From: an uncultured Paludibacter sp.
Lineage (GTDB): Bacteria > Bacteroidota > Bacteroidia > Bacteroidales > Paludibacteraceae
DNA: 22,930 bases
Direction of reading: 5' to 3'
Assembly (NCBI GenBank): GCA_937927845.1
Contig: CALFXE010000077.1
Coordinates: forward strand, 1 to 22,930
Shown here one piece after another: positions 1 to 6,960 of this stretch. Numbering within the stretch: the stretch's first letter is position 1; the number at the start of each line of letters is the position of its first letter. Under the pieces are notes generated by a model, which searched no databases, was not told the DNA's origin, and saw only the letters and a list, made by a program, of their open reading frames with translations. The translations under genes and the position numbers were made by a program.

Positions 1-100
1 CCTGTTTACGTAACAATAAATATTAATCCCGGTTTTACCGGACAACAATAATAATATATATAAAAGAGAAAAGAATAGTACCTATGTAGGCTTATTTATA

Positions 101-988
101 TTGATAATTTTTATAGGAGGATTGTTCCGTGTACTTTGGTTTTTCTGGTTAGTAGGACTAATCCCATTAGCAAAAAACAAAAGACAATTATTTTTTTATT
201 CGACATTGTTGAGCTTAGGTGTTATTTCATCATTAATTGTCCACAAGTTATTCGTAGAATTTGTTCCAAATTATTCTTCATCACTTGTCGAATCATTGAA
301 AAATGGAGAAGTAAAAAATGTGATTTTTTCGACGCTCCGTCATTTTGTTAAAAACGTCATCAATTATTTTTTCTCCAAGCAGAACGGCATTGTATACATC
401 TTTATGAAATTTTCTACTGCAGGTGCGGTGATGTTTTTTACGATTTTGGCACTTAAATATAAATCAAAACTGAATATTGCCTTAGCGTTAATTGGATTGA
501 CTAATTTCCTGTTACTCTTTATATTGTATGATGCATTTGATTGGCGTGAAATTAGAACGATGTCTCCTTTATTTTATTTTTATATTCTCTTCATAGTATT
601 AGAAGTAGAATGTTTTATTAAATATATTAATGTTTTTGTCTTGATAGTAATTTTTGCTTTAAATATAAAGACATCTAAACAATGGATTGCAGAAAGGAAT
701 ATTATAGATTTATCAATAGTTAATAAAGAACGAATGGCATATAATGAAATATCAAAAGTAATCCCAAATAATAAAGTTATTTTATTGGATTATATTCCAA
801 AAGATTACACTTGGGAATTACTCAATCTTCCATTACAAAACATCAATAATCATCAAATAAGGTATATAATTAAATACTATGATGTTGGAAAAACTCATTA
901 TGATTATATTTTAAAGAGACCAACAATAGATACTACAAGTAAAAAGATTATTGATAATGAGTATTATGTGTTAGTTAAAAATGAATAA
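101..988 (+). CDS. Polytopic membrane protein, probably 5'-truncated (GT-C/GT39-like C-terminal part)
   Basis: The 295-residue product has about seven hydrophobic segments over its first 200 residues and a soluble C-terminal tail of about 90 residues. A loop reading DWREIRTMSPLFYF before the last membrane segments resembles the C-terminal half of multi-span glycosyltransferase-like proteins in polysaccharide loci, which are usually 450-550 residues long. No ATG start exists: the frame is open back to position 20, where it meets a stop (17-19). The only usable start is TTG at 101, inside what looks like a membrane segment that is already coding-like upstream. I infer loss of the N-terminal half by frameshift or deletion, although a TTG start is possible. 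The membrane location is clear; the enzymatic role is not. Confidence 0.5.
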   Translation: MIIFIGGLFRVLWFFWLVGLIPLAKNKRQLFFYSTLLSLGVISSLIVHKLFVEFVPNYSSSLVESLKNGEVKNVIFSTLRHFVKNVINYFFSKQNGIVYIFMKFSTAGAVMFFTILALKYKSKLNIALALIGLTNFLLLFILYDAFDWREIRTMSPLFYFYILFIVLEVECFIKYINVFVLIVIFALNIKTSKQWIAERNIIDLSIVNKERMAYNEISKVIPNNKVILLDYIPKDYTWELLNLPLQNINNHQIRYIIKYYDVGKTHYDYILKRPTIDTTSKKIIDNEYYVLVKNE

Positions 989-1054
989 ATATAACATCAG
1001 CATTACGTTTGTTTTCAAGCAACTATCTAATAGTTTAAAGAATTTTTGAGTTGA

Positions 1055-1165
1055 GAATATATTGACAATTGTAAAGCTAATTTTGAGCTTGTTTATGGCA
1101 AAATACCAAATCGTAAAGAGTGGTTGAAGTTTATGTTAAAAAGTGAATTGAATAAACTAATATAA
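1055..1165 (+). pseudogene. Decayed C-terminal gene remnant
   Basis: The 180-bp space before the aminotransferase holds an open stretch ending at the TAA at 1163-1165, four bases before the next ATG. It encodes a soluble, charged 36-residue sequence including YGKIPNRKEWLKFMLKSEL, which reads like a real protein C-terminus. It has no start codon, and the same frame carries stops at 1031-1033 and 1052-1054 with coding-like sequence between them. I read it as the tail of a decayed gene, perhaps a glycosyltransferase, but I do not recognise the family. Confidence 0.35.
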
Positions 1166-1168
1166 TAT

Positions 1169-2317
1169 ATGATTATGATCCCCTTCAACAAACCCTACCT
1201 CACAGGTAAAGAAACACAATATATAGAAGAAGCTGTTCGTTCCGGAAAAATATCCGGTAATGGAATGTTTACGCAAAAATGTCAAGCTTTTTTTGAGGAA
1301 CGTTATGGTTTTAAAAAATGCTTATTGACCACTTCTTGTACAGACGCTTTGGAGATGGCAGCTATCTTATGTGATATTAAGCTCGGCGATGAGGTAATTG
1401 TGCCAAGTTACACTTTTGTTTCATCGGCATTGGCATTTATTCGTCAAGGTGCGAAAATCGTTTTTGCAGATAGTGAATCTAATCATCCAAATATAGATGT
1501 AGATAAAATTGAGGAGTTAATCACTCCTAAAACTAAGGTTATAGTACCTGTGCATTATGCTGGTATGTCATGTGATATGGATAAAATTATGGCTTTGGCT
1601 GAGAAGTATAATTTGTTGGTAGTAGAGGATGCAGCACAGGCAATAGATTCATATTATTATAGTGCGGACAGGTCGCGACCTGTCTGTACAGGTAGCATAG
1701 GACATTTCGGATGCTTTTCCTTTCACGAAACAAAGAACATCATTTCCGGAGAAGGTGGTTTATTAGCTATCAATGATGAACGTTTTATTAAGCGTGCTGA
1801 AATCATCTGGGAAAAAGGGACAAACCGTGCTGAATTTTTCCGTGGTGAAGTCAATAAATACGGTTGGGTTGACACAGGTTCTTCTTTCTTACCATCGGAA
1901 GTAATCGCCGCTTTCCTATGGGCACAGTTGGAAAATTTGGATGATATTCAAAACAAGCGTAAGCAAATTTGGAATCAGTATTACGAGGGACTGAAACCGC
2001 TGGCGGATAAGGGCTGTTTTGAACTGCCTGCTATTCCCGAGTATGCCGAAAATAATGCACATATGTTCTATTTAGTACTGCCTTCATTAGAAAAACGAAG
2101 TAAGCTTATCTCGTATTTAAAAGAAAATGGCATTTTGTCGGTATTTCATTATATCAGTCTACATACCAGTGATTTCTACAAAAATAAACACGATGGCAGA
2201 GACCTTCCAAACTCTGATCGATATACCGACTGTTTGGTGAGATTGCCTATGTATTATGAGTTGAAGGATGAGGAGATGGAGAGAATTGTTAATTTATTAA
2301 TAGAACTTTATGAATAA
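1169..2317 (+). CDS. wecE: dTDP-4-amino-4,6-dideoxygalactose transaminase (WecE/RffA-type, DegT/DnrJ/EryC1 family)
   Basis: This is a PLP-dependent sugar aminotransferase, expected to convert dTDP-4-keto-6-deoxyglucose to dTDP-4-amino-4,6-dideoxygalactose (dTDP-Fuc4N) in the cytoplasm with glutamate as amino donor. The 382 residues resemble E. coli WecE along their whole length. Recognisable blocks are the N-terminal IPFNKPYLTG, GDEVIVPSYTFVSS at about 73-86, PVHYAG at about 127, VEDAAQ at 152-157 and SFHETKN at 184-190, whose K189 is the expected Schiff-base lysine. Translation may start at the second ATG (1175), matching the MIPFN start of WecE. Compared with WecE there are about six extra residues at about 164-174, where an 18-bp perfect palindrome lies in frame. 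The 3' end overlaps the next gene by 8 bp. Confidence 0.9.
   Translation: MIMIPFNKPYLTGKETQYIEEAVRSGKISGNGMFTQKCQAFFEERYGFKKCLLTTSCTDALEMAAILCDIKLGDEVIVPSYTFVSSALAFIRQGAKIVFADSESNHPNIDVDKIEELITPKTKVIVPVHYAGMSCDMDKIMALAEKYNLLVVEDAAQAIDSYYYSADRSRPVCTGSIGHFGCFSFHETKNIISGEGGLLAINDERFIKRAEIIWEKGTNRAEFFRGEVNKYGWVDTGSSFLPSEVIAAFLWAQLENLDDIQNKRKQIWNQYYEGLKPLADKGCFELPAIPEYAENNAHMFYLVLPSLEKRSKLISYLKENGILSVFHYISLHTSDFYKNKHDGRDLPNSDRYTDCLVRLPMYYELKDEEMERIVNLLIELYE
1662..1689. repeat. In-frame palindrome inside wecE (TCGCGA core)
   Basis: GACAGGTCGCGACCTGTC (1667-1684) is a perfect 18-bp palindrome; allowing two G-T mismatches it extends to 1662-1689. It encodes part of SADRSRPVCT, at a place where E. 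coli WecE has a loop about six residues shorter. It shares the core and flank pattern of the element at 6188-6223. Confidence 0.8.
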
Positions 2318-3764
2318 TAAAAACAAAGTATTTACAGGGTTGCTTATTGGGCTAAATTTTCTCTTTGTAATTTATTATATTGTTTTAGCAATATACTCTC
2401 GTCCACATTATGATGATTTACATTTCCTATGGAAGCTACGTGAAATGTCTATTTTTGATTATGTCAAGGATATGTACTTCGATCGTTCGGGTAGGTTTAT
2501 GGGTTATTACATTAATGGACTTGTATTTAAAACAATTCTTTTAACAGGGAAATATTGGTTTTTCCCTATTCTATTTGGAATAATAGGAGTAATATTAACT
2601 ATAATTGGTACAAAACGATTATTAAAATTAAACTATGGAATTATTCAAATAAATGCTGTTTTATTATTCTATAATTTATTTGTATTAACTAATATTGATT
2701 TTCCTGTATTTTTCTGGTTGTGTGCTATGTCTTACTACTTATTAGTGCCTTCAATGATATGTTTAATCGGATTGCTGTTAACCAAGGAAAATAATGTTTT
2801 TGAATGGGTGTTGATGGTTGTGTTGACTTTGTTTTTGGGTGGTGGACAGGAAGCATTTACTCCAATTGTTTTGTTTGTATTTGGTGTTTTATTATTAGCT
2901 CGATTAAGAAATAACAATTGGAATTTCAAACTAACATGGCAAGATGTTAGAGTTAAGAAAATTACTATTATTTCAGTAATTATGATTATTGCATTATTGG
3001 TTGTAATTGTGGCACCCGGCAATTATAATAGGTTAACAGACACAGAGCAGTTTAGACAACCTGAAACATTAGTGCAATACATACGAGGTTTTGTACAAGC
3101 AATAGGGATGTTTTTCTATTTTATTACATTTTCAATACCATATTACGCAATTTTATCTATTGTATTGTTTATTGCTTTTGGTGAAAATATAAGACAGATA
3201 ATTGGATCAAATATAAGACAAGTTTTAATTATTTCAATAATAGTTTATTCTGTTTATCTTTTATTGAGTGTATTTCCATCAGTATATTTATGGGGTGGAT
3301 TTGGTATTCAACGAAATTATACGCATCTTGTTTTTATAAGTATGTTGTTTTTCTCTTTTTGGATGATGTTATTATTAAATAAATTTATTGACAAAAAATA
3401 TATAACACTTGCGATTAGCTCTATAGCCGGTTTAATTTTTTTAATTGGTGTCATGGTGGTTAATATATATTCTGATAGTAAATCAGCAAAGGAATATGCT
3501 AATAGTGTTGATGGTAGAATAATGAATTTAATAGAGATACAGGCGAATAATACATCTAAAGACAGTATTGTAACAGTTACTCCAATTTTAACACCCTACA
3601 CAACAAGTGTAAAATATAATATTTTAAATGTACTTGGAAAGACTAAGAATCCTAGGCCAGTTTTATATTACATGTCAGATACTGACTTAGCTCCAAATGA
3701 GTACTCCTACCATTTTACAAAGTTTTATAATTTTGACTTTCAAATACAATTAGAAAGAGAATGA
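2310..3764 (+). CDS. Polytopic membrane protein, DUF6056-like
   Basis: The 484-residue integral membrane protein has about 11 hydrophobic segments. After the first segment, a loop carries PHYDDLHFLW followed by DRSGRFMGYYINGL. This arrangement (an acidic pair in the first extracytoplasmic loop, then GRF and a conserved hydrophobic helix) matches DUF6056 proteins found in polysaccharide loci, thought to be GT-C-fold glycosyltransferases using lipid-linked donors. The last 80 or so residues are soluble. It starts 8 bp inside the aminotransferase gene, so the two are probably translationally coupled. The donor and acceptor cannot be read from sequence, and a polymerase-like role is also possible. 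Confidence 0.6.
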   Translation: MNNKNKVFTGLLIGLNFLFVIYYIVLAIYSRPHYDDLHFLWKLREMSIFDYVKDMYFDRSGRFMGYYINGLVFKTILLTGKYWFFPILFGIIGVILTIIGTKRLLKLNYGIIQINAVLLFYNLFVLTNIDFPVFFWLCAMSYYLLVPSMICLIGLLLTKENNVFEWVLMVVLTLFLGGGQEAFTPIVLFVFGVLLLARLRNNNWNFKLTWQDVRVKKITIISVIMIIALLVVIVAPGNYNRLTDTEQFRQPETLVQYIRGFVQAIGMFFYFITFSIPYYAILSIVLFIAFGENIRQIIGSNIRQVLIISIIVYSVYLLLSVFPSVYLWGGFGIQRNYTHLVFISMLFFSFWMMLLLNKFIDKKYITLAISSIAGLIFLIGVMVVNIYSDSKSAKEYANSVDGRIMNLIEIQANNTSKDSIVTVTPILTPYTTSVKYNILNVLGKTKNPRPVLYYMSDTDLAPNEYSYHFTKFYNFDFQIQLERE

Positions 3765-3890
3765 AATTTGTTAAAAAGTGATTCAGTTTATTAAGCTCAA
3801 TTTTCAATTTTTACCTCAATGTTGTAAATATGGTGTCTTGAACCAAGCTTAATGTCTAAAAATTGCATTACAAAACACTTGAAAATTGTA

Positions 3891-3925
3891 GTACATATCA
3901 TCTTAAAATTGTAGTGTAAAACATC
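3891..3925. repeat. 35-bp direct repeat, copy 1
   Basis: It begins GTACATATCATCTTAAAATT and ends TGTAAAACATC, and is identical over 35 bp to 3955-3989. The copies are 29 bp apart. A degenerate relative of the inner part lies at about 3855-3890. Confidence 0.9.
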
Positions 3926-3954
3926 GGTTCAACTGGTACAAAATAATAGAGTAA

Positions 3955-3989
3955 GTACATATCATCTTAAAATTGTAGTGTAAAACATC
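3955..3989. repeat. 35-bp direct repeat, copy 2
   Basis: A perfect second copy of 3891-3925. The inner TTAAAATTGTAGTGTAAAAC has a diverged relative on the far side of hipBA at about 5847-5883. This suggests operator sites rather than a CRISPR array. Confidence 0.9.
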
Positions 3990-4035
3990 TGAATTTTGTA
4001 GTTTGTAAAATATTTGCATAATAAAATTTGTCGGC

Positions 4036-4185
4036 ATAGCTTATAAAAAGCGAATCATAGAACAGGAAATAACGAATAAACTCGCAGCTTCGGGAGCTGT
4101 TCTCATCCATCGACACAATTTTGCTTATAAAACCAGTGATTATCAATGGTGTATATATAGTTCAATTCCTTTTTTAGAGATATAA
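4036..4185 (+). pseudogene. Probable remnant of an AAA_14/DUF4143-type ATPase
   Basis: An open frame reads AYKKRIIEQEITNKLAASG then AVLI, and ends FAYKTSDYQWCIYSSIPFLEI before the TAA at 4183-4185. The first part resembles the N-terminus of DUF4143 ATPases just before their Walker A motif; the P-loop that should follow is absent, and the rest could be the C-terminal tail. The expected start codon is ATA (4036-4038), one base from ATG. I infer an internally deleted, start-less ATPase gene behind its old promoter and operator repeats. The family assignment comes from memory of sequence patterns and is tentative. Confidence 0.35.
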
Positions 4186-4197
4186 TTTACACACCGA

Positions 4198-5451
4198 TTA
4201 TAGTTTGATAAAATCCGCTTTGATATTCTTGATTAACTCTTTGTCAATAACTAACTCTTTTGCATAGGATTCAAAGTTGGCAACGGCATTGGCTACAGTG
4301 TCAATTAGGGCTTTGTAATCTGGAATGTCGTTATTCAGTCCCACTGTTTCCAAATCTTCACGAGTGATACCCTCATTTTTACCATTTACGGTCAGTGAAT
4401 GTCTGTTAGAATATGCAGGAGCGGTTAAATCTACGCTGTATGTTAAATCGTATGCAGGAGATAATCTCCAAGCACCTTGACGATTCATACAAAATGAGAA
4501 GTTTTTGGAATGATCATCTACATTACGAGCGATAACGTTAAATATCATACGTAAGTATTGTTGTTTACTATCTTCGTATGGCAGATTTAGTCGTCTGATT
4601 ACTGCGAAAATATCCTCATAACTATCGCTTGCAGGAGACATTGCTGCAAATGTTTGTATATGTGTTTTTTCATTTCCATTACGATCGAATCGTTGAGTCA
4701 GAAAATGTGTTATACCTTCATATGTTCTTAACTCTGACGACATCATATCAATCCCCGCGTCTAATGCCATTCTATAATAAATATATTCTAATTTAGCAAA
4801 AGGATAAGCTGAGTTATCGTCATATTTAAGAATATAATGCTGAAATCCTTCAGGTATTAATCCTTGACCGGATATAACGTTTCCGGTATCCTTATTTAAG
4901 GCAATAATTGCCTTCGGACGCTTTCCACCCGGCGATGAACTTATTTTTATTAAATCTTGCCACAAGATAGAATTCTCTTGATTTAATACAGTTGTTTCTC
5001 GTGCGTTCAATACCTGTTTTGCAAATTCGTATAATCTTTGCACATCAACCGAAAAAGCAAAGTTATCACCCAGCTTATGTGCAGGCTCATACTCTAAAGC
5101 TCCCATTGCCCTACTACCGATAAATGAGAGGTGATCCACCGGATTTATTTTCTTAGTTGGAATATTGTTATCACGTAACCATACTTTAAATAGAGAGTTT
5201 CCCCATTTATCAGGTAATGAATCAGCAATCATCGGAGGGAGTCCTTGATATAACTTATCCTTATCACCCGTCCACGGAAGTTGCTTTTGGCTGCGGGGTG
5301 AGTTTATAGACATGGTCAACGGAGCAATATCTAATCCTTGTTCAAGAAATAAAGGGTCATATTCAAAAATAGCAGCTCCTACTTTCTTATCCCATGAAAG
5401 ATAGCCTACATCTATTCCCCATAATTTCACTTTTACGACATTTGTTTCCAT
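4198..5451 (-). CDS. hipA: HipA-like serine/threonine kinase toxin
   Basis: The 417-residue protein is the length of full HipA kinases. It has the N-terminal couple-HipA subdomain (about 1-125), a GGKRPKA glycine-rich segment (175-181), a NVIARNVDDHSKNFSF catalytic block (305-320) and SPAYDLTY (331-338). By comparison with E. coli HipA, the catalytic aspartate should be D312 and the metal-binding one D335. Family members phosphorylate translation factors such as aminoacyl-tRNA synthetases, arresting growth until the HipB partner neutralises them. The gene lies 3 bp downstream of its antitoxin on the - strand, opposite to every surrounding gene. All key residues seem intact, so it is probably functional; the actual target is unknown. 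Confidence 0.92.
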   Translation of the reverse strand: METNVVKVKLWGIDVGYLSWDKKVGAAIFEYDPLFLEQGLDIAPLTMSINSPRSQKQLPWTGDKDKLYQGLPPMIADSLPDKWGNSLFKVWLRDNNIPTKKINPVDHLSFIGSRAMGALEYEPAHKLGDNFAFSVDVQRLYEFAKQVLNARETTVLNQENSILWQDLIKISSSPGGKRPKAIIALNKDTGNVISGQGLIPEGFQHYILKYDDNSAYPFAKLEYIYYRMALDAGIDMMSSELRTYEGITHFLTQRFDRNGNEKTHIQTFAAMSPASDSYEDIFAVIRRLNLPYEDSKQQYLRMIFNVIARNVDDHSKNFSFCMNRQGAWRLSPAYDLTYSVDLTAPAYSNRHSLTVNGKNEGITREDLETVGLNNDIPDYKALIDTVANAVANFESYAKELVIDKELIKNIKADFIKL

Positions 5452-5454
5452 AGC

Positions 5455-5745
5455 TTATTTCTTAATTTGTTTTTTAAATAATGCACGTGGACTCTCCGGC
5501 AATTCCGGTAATAGCTTCTCTATTTCCTCCAGATTGTCAATTGCCCTAAGCAGTTTGATAAACGAGGCTAATGTGATTCCTGTGGAGGATTCGTTCTCAA
5601 AAGAACTTATGGTAAACACACTCAATCCAGACTTTTCGGAAACTTCTTTTTGAGTATATCCCATCCTTTTGCGATAGTCACTATACTTTTTTCCAAGCTC
5701 CCTGATTATATCGCTTCCTGATTTTTCGTATAATTCGCTGTACAT
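5455..5745 (-). CDS. hipB: HipB-like XRE-family antitoxin
   Basis: This is a 96-residue DNA-binding protein with a helix-turn-helix at about residues 26-60 (YRKRMGYTQKEVSEKSGLSV then FTISSFE), followed by a basic tail ending FKKQIKK. HipB proteins bind HipA and repress the shared operon. I place the start at the ATG at 5745, not the in-frame ATG at 5808. A complete promoter (TTTG, 19 bp, TATATTTG) lies between them on this strand, so the upstream ATG would not be transcribed. The stop is 3 bp before hipA, so the two are co-transcribed. Confidence 0.88.
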   Translation of the reverse strand: MYSELYEKSGSDIIRELGKKYSDYRKRMGYTQKEVSEKSGLSVFTISSFENESSTGITLASFIKLLRAIDNLEEIEKLLPELPESPRALFKKQIKK

Positions 5746-5768
5746 AATTTCAAATATTGATTTTTTTG

Positions 5769-5799
5769 CAAATATAGATAAATCTATAATAATAGCAAA
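5769..5799 (-). promoter_or_regulatory. hipBA promoter
   Basis: Read on the - strand, TTTG (5796-5799), a 19-bp spacer and TATATTTG (5769-5776) match the Bacteroidota -33/-7 consensus. The hipB ATG follows about 24 bp downstream. The proximal operator overlaps the -7 box and part of the spacer. Confidence 0.8.
5773..5788. promoter_or_regulatory. hipBA operator 1 (proximal)
   Basis: TATAGATAAATCTATA has 7-bp inverted arms around AA. It sits on the -7 box of the hipBA promoter, as expected of an autorepression site for the HipB-like protein. A matching site lies at 5814-5829. Confidence 0.75.
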
Positions 5800-5813
5800 A
5801 TAAACCATATGAT

Positions 5814-5829
5814 TATAGATTTATCTATA
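5814..5829. promoter_or_regulatory. hipBA operator 2 (distal)
   Basis: TATAGATTTATCTATA is the reverse complement of operator 1. The centres are 41 bp apart, about four helical turns, so both face the same side of the DNA. This suits cooperative or looping repression by HipB-HipA complexes. Confidence 0.75.
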
Positions 5830-5846
5830 GTTGATAGCGGGAGCGA

Positions 5847-5883
5847 TTAAGTTTGTAGTGCAAAATGTAAATTTTATCTTGTA
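5847..5883. repeat. Diverged copy of the TTGTAGTG(C/T)AAAA motif
   Basis: TTAAGTTTGTAGTGCAAAAT followed by GTAAATTTTATCTTGTA aligns with 3967-4007 on the other side of hipBA, sharing TTAA, TTTGTAGTG, AAAA, AATTTT and TTGTA with small gaps. It looks like an operator or insertion-site remnant. Confidence 0.5.
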
Positions 5884-5896
5884 CCTGGTTCTTTTG

Positions 5897-5927
5897 TTGA
5901 ATTATCAACCAAAATACATTATCTTTG
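5897..5927 (+). promoter_or_regulatory. Promoter for the GT2 gene at 6021
   Basis: TTG at 5897-5899, a 20-bp spacer and TATCTTTG at 5920-5927 match the Bacteroidota consensus. The leader to the ATG at 6021 is about 85 nt. Confidence 0.65.
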
Positions 5928-6020
5928 CCTAAACTTTAATCACTAATTTTTAAAGTTTAAGAGTGAAGACTACTAAAATCTTAATCTGTAACTCATCATC
6001 ATTAATTCTTGAAAAACTCA

Positions 6021-6959
6021 ATGAAACTAACCATCATCACCATAAATTACAATAACGCAGCAGGTTTGAAACTAACCATGGAAAGTGTATTTGCACAAAC
6101 ATACAAAGATTTTCAATATATAATTATTGATGGTGCCAGTACAGATGGTAGTGTGGAATTGATTGAATCTGTAAAAACAAATTATACGATAGTAGAGACA
6201 AGTCGCGACTTGTCTCTACTATCATCACGCGACTTGTCTCTACTGTCCGAATCCGACACCGGTATTTACAATGCCATGAACAAAGGTATTCTTATGGCAA
6301 AAGGTGAATATATTCATTTTCTAAATTCAGGTGATTGGTTGGTGGATGAGAGGGTAGTGGAGGATATGTTGAACGAGGTATATTCAGAAGAAGTGCTTGA
6401 TAAGAATAAGCTTATAGAACAAACAAAAGAATCGATCACTGAGCGTAGTCGAAGTGAAGGACCAGATATATTTGTTGGTAATGTGATAAAGGTAAGACAA
6501 GATGGGAAAAGAAAATATGTTAAACATGATAATACAAATATCAGTCTGCTTACATTTTATCGTGGCACTATCCAGCATACGTCAGCATACATAAAACGTT
6601 CATTATTTGATAAATATGGTTTGTATGATGAAAATCTTAAAATTGTTTCCGATTGGAAATGGTATCTGCAAGTGGCAGGCTTAAATAAGGCTGATGTACG
6701 ATTTACTGATCGTTATGTCAGTTGCTTCGATATGCATGGAATCAGTAGTACTAATTTGAAGTTAGACAAAGCAGAACGGCGACAGGTACTGGAAGAACTT
6801 ATTCCAACACCCATTTTGACTGATTATGATACTCATGCTTTTGATATTGAACAAATACAAAGACTCAAACGCTATCCGTTGATTTATAAGATGATGTGGT
6901 TTTTTGAAAGAGTGTTGTTTAAGATTGATAAATGGAGGGGAAAAAGAGGGTGGAAATAG
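6021..6959 (+). CDS. Glycosyltransferase family 2 (WcaA-like)
   Basis: This GT-A-fold glycosyltransferase is predicted to add one sugar to a lipid-linked repeat unit on the cytoplasmic face. The N-terminus MKLTIITINYNN, the IIIDGASTDGS block and SDTGIYNAMNKGILMAKGEY are standard GT2 features; VSDWKWYLQ toward the C-terminus is the usual catalytic-loop region. I chose ATG 6021 over TTG 6009 because MKLTIITINYNN is the normal family start. The gene is unusual inside: between the donor-binding strand and SDTGIY it encodes SRDLSLLS twice in tandem, derived from a long palindrome and its duplication. A second repeat-like insertion encodes TERSRSEG before DIFVGNV. These add about 16 and 7 residues; both are in frame and could be tolerated in loops. 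Confidence 0.88.
   Translation: MKLTIITINYNNAAGLKLTMESVFAQTYKDFQYIIIDGASTDGSVELIESVKTNYTIVETSRDLSLLSSRDLSLLSESDTGIYNAMNKGILMAKGEYIHFLNSGDWLVDERVVEDMLNEVYSEEVLDKNKLIEQTKESITERSRSEGPDIFVGNVIKVRQDGKRKYVKHDNTNISLLTFYRGTIQHTSAYIKRSLFDKYGLYDENLKIVSDWKWYLQVAGLNKADVRFTDRYVSCFDMHGISSTNLKLDKAERRQVLEELIPTPILTDYDTHAFDIEQIQRLKRYPLIYKMMWFFERVLFKIDKWRGKRGWK
6188..6223. repeat. 36-bp perfect palindrome inside the GT2 coding sequence
   Basis: The element is centred on TCGCGA (6203-6208); its half-site reads GATAGTAGAGACAAGTCG and the other half is the exact reverse complement. It lies in frame and encodes most of the first SRDLSLLS unit. It shares GACA(A/G)GTCGCGAC(T/C)TGTC with the wecE element. Confidence 0.9.
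6204..6244. repeat. In-frame duplication derived from the palindrome
   Basis: CGCGACTTGTCTCTACT occurs at 6204-6220 and again at 6228-6244. The 24-bp offset equals eight codons, giving the tandem peptide SRDLSLLS-SRDLSLLS. Confidence 0.9.
6436..6457. repeat. Short CACTGAGCGTAGTCGAAGTG element in the GT2 gene
   Basis: TCACT and AGTGA bound a 22-bp imperfect inverted repeat that encodes TERSRSE. The sequence resembles small dispersed intergenic repeats I associate with Bacteroidota genomes. It is of a different type from the TCGCGA palindrome 215 bp upstream. Confidence 0.45.
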
Positions 6960-6960
6960 T

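Larger units (their letters stand above)
3765..4035. other. Repeat-rich intergenic region
   Basis: No credible gene. After about 90 bp of plain AT-rich sequence it holds a degenerate and two perfect copies of a TTGTAGTGTAAAA-type repeat, then a possible promoter (TTTG at 3995-3998 and TATTTG at 4011-4016) leading into the remnant at 4036. Confidence 0.6.

Noticed and set aside
2735..3022. 95-residue ORF on the - strand inside the DUF6056-like gene, and similar antisense ORFs elsewhere.
   Set aside because: They mirror real coding frames, have no family features and no promoter.
3891..3989. Two identical 35-bp repeats with a 29-bp spacer, CRISPR-like dimensions.
   Set aside because: Only two perfect copies, no cas genes, the degenerate neighbours are not regularly spaced, and the repeat shares its core with a promoter-adjacent motif near 5850. 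Operator repeats explain it better.
5746..5808. Longer hipB starting at ATG 5808.
   Set aside because: The promoter and proximal operator lie between 5769 and 5799, downstream of that ATG.
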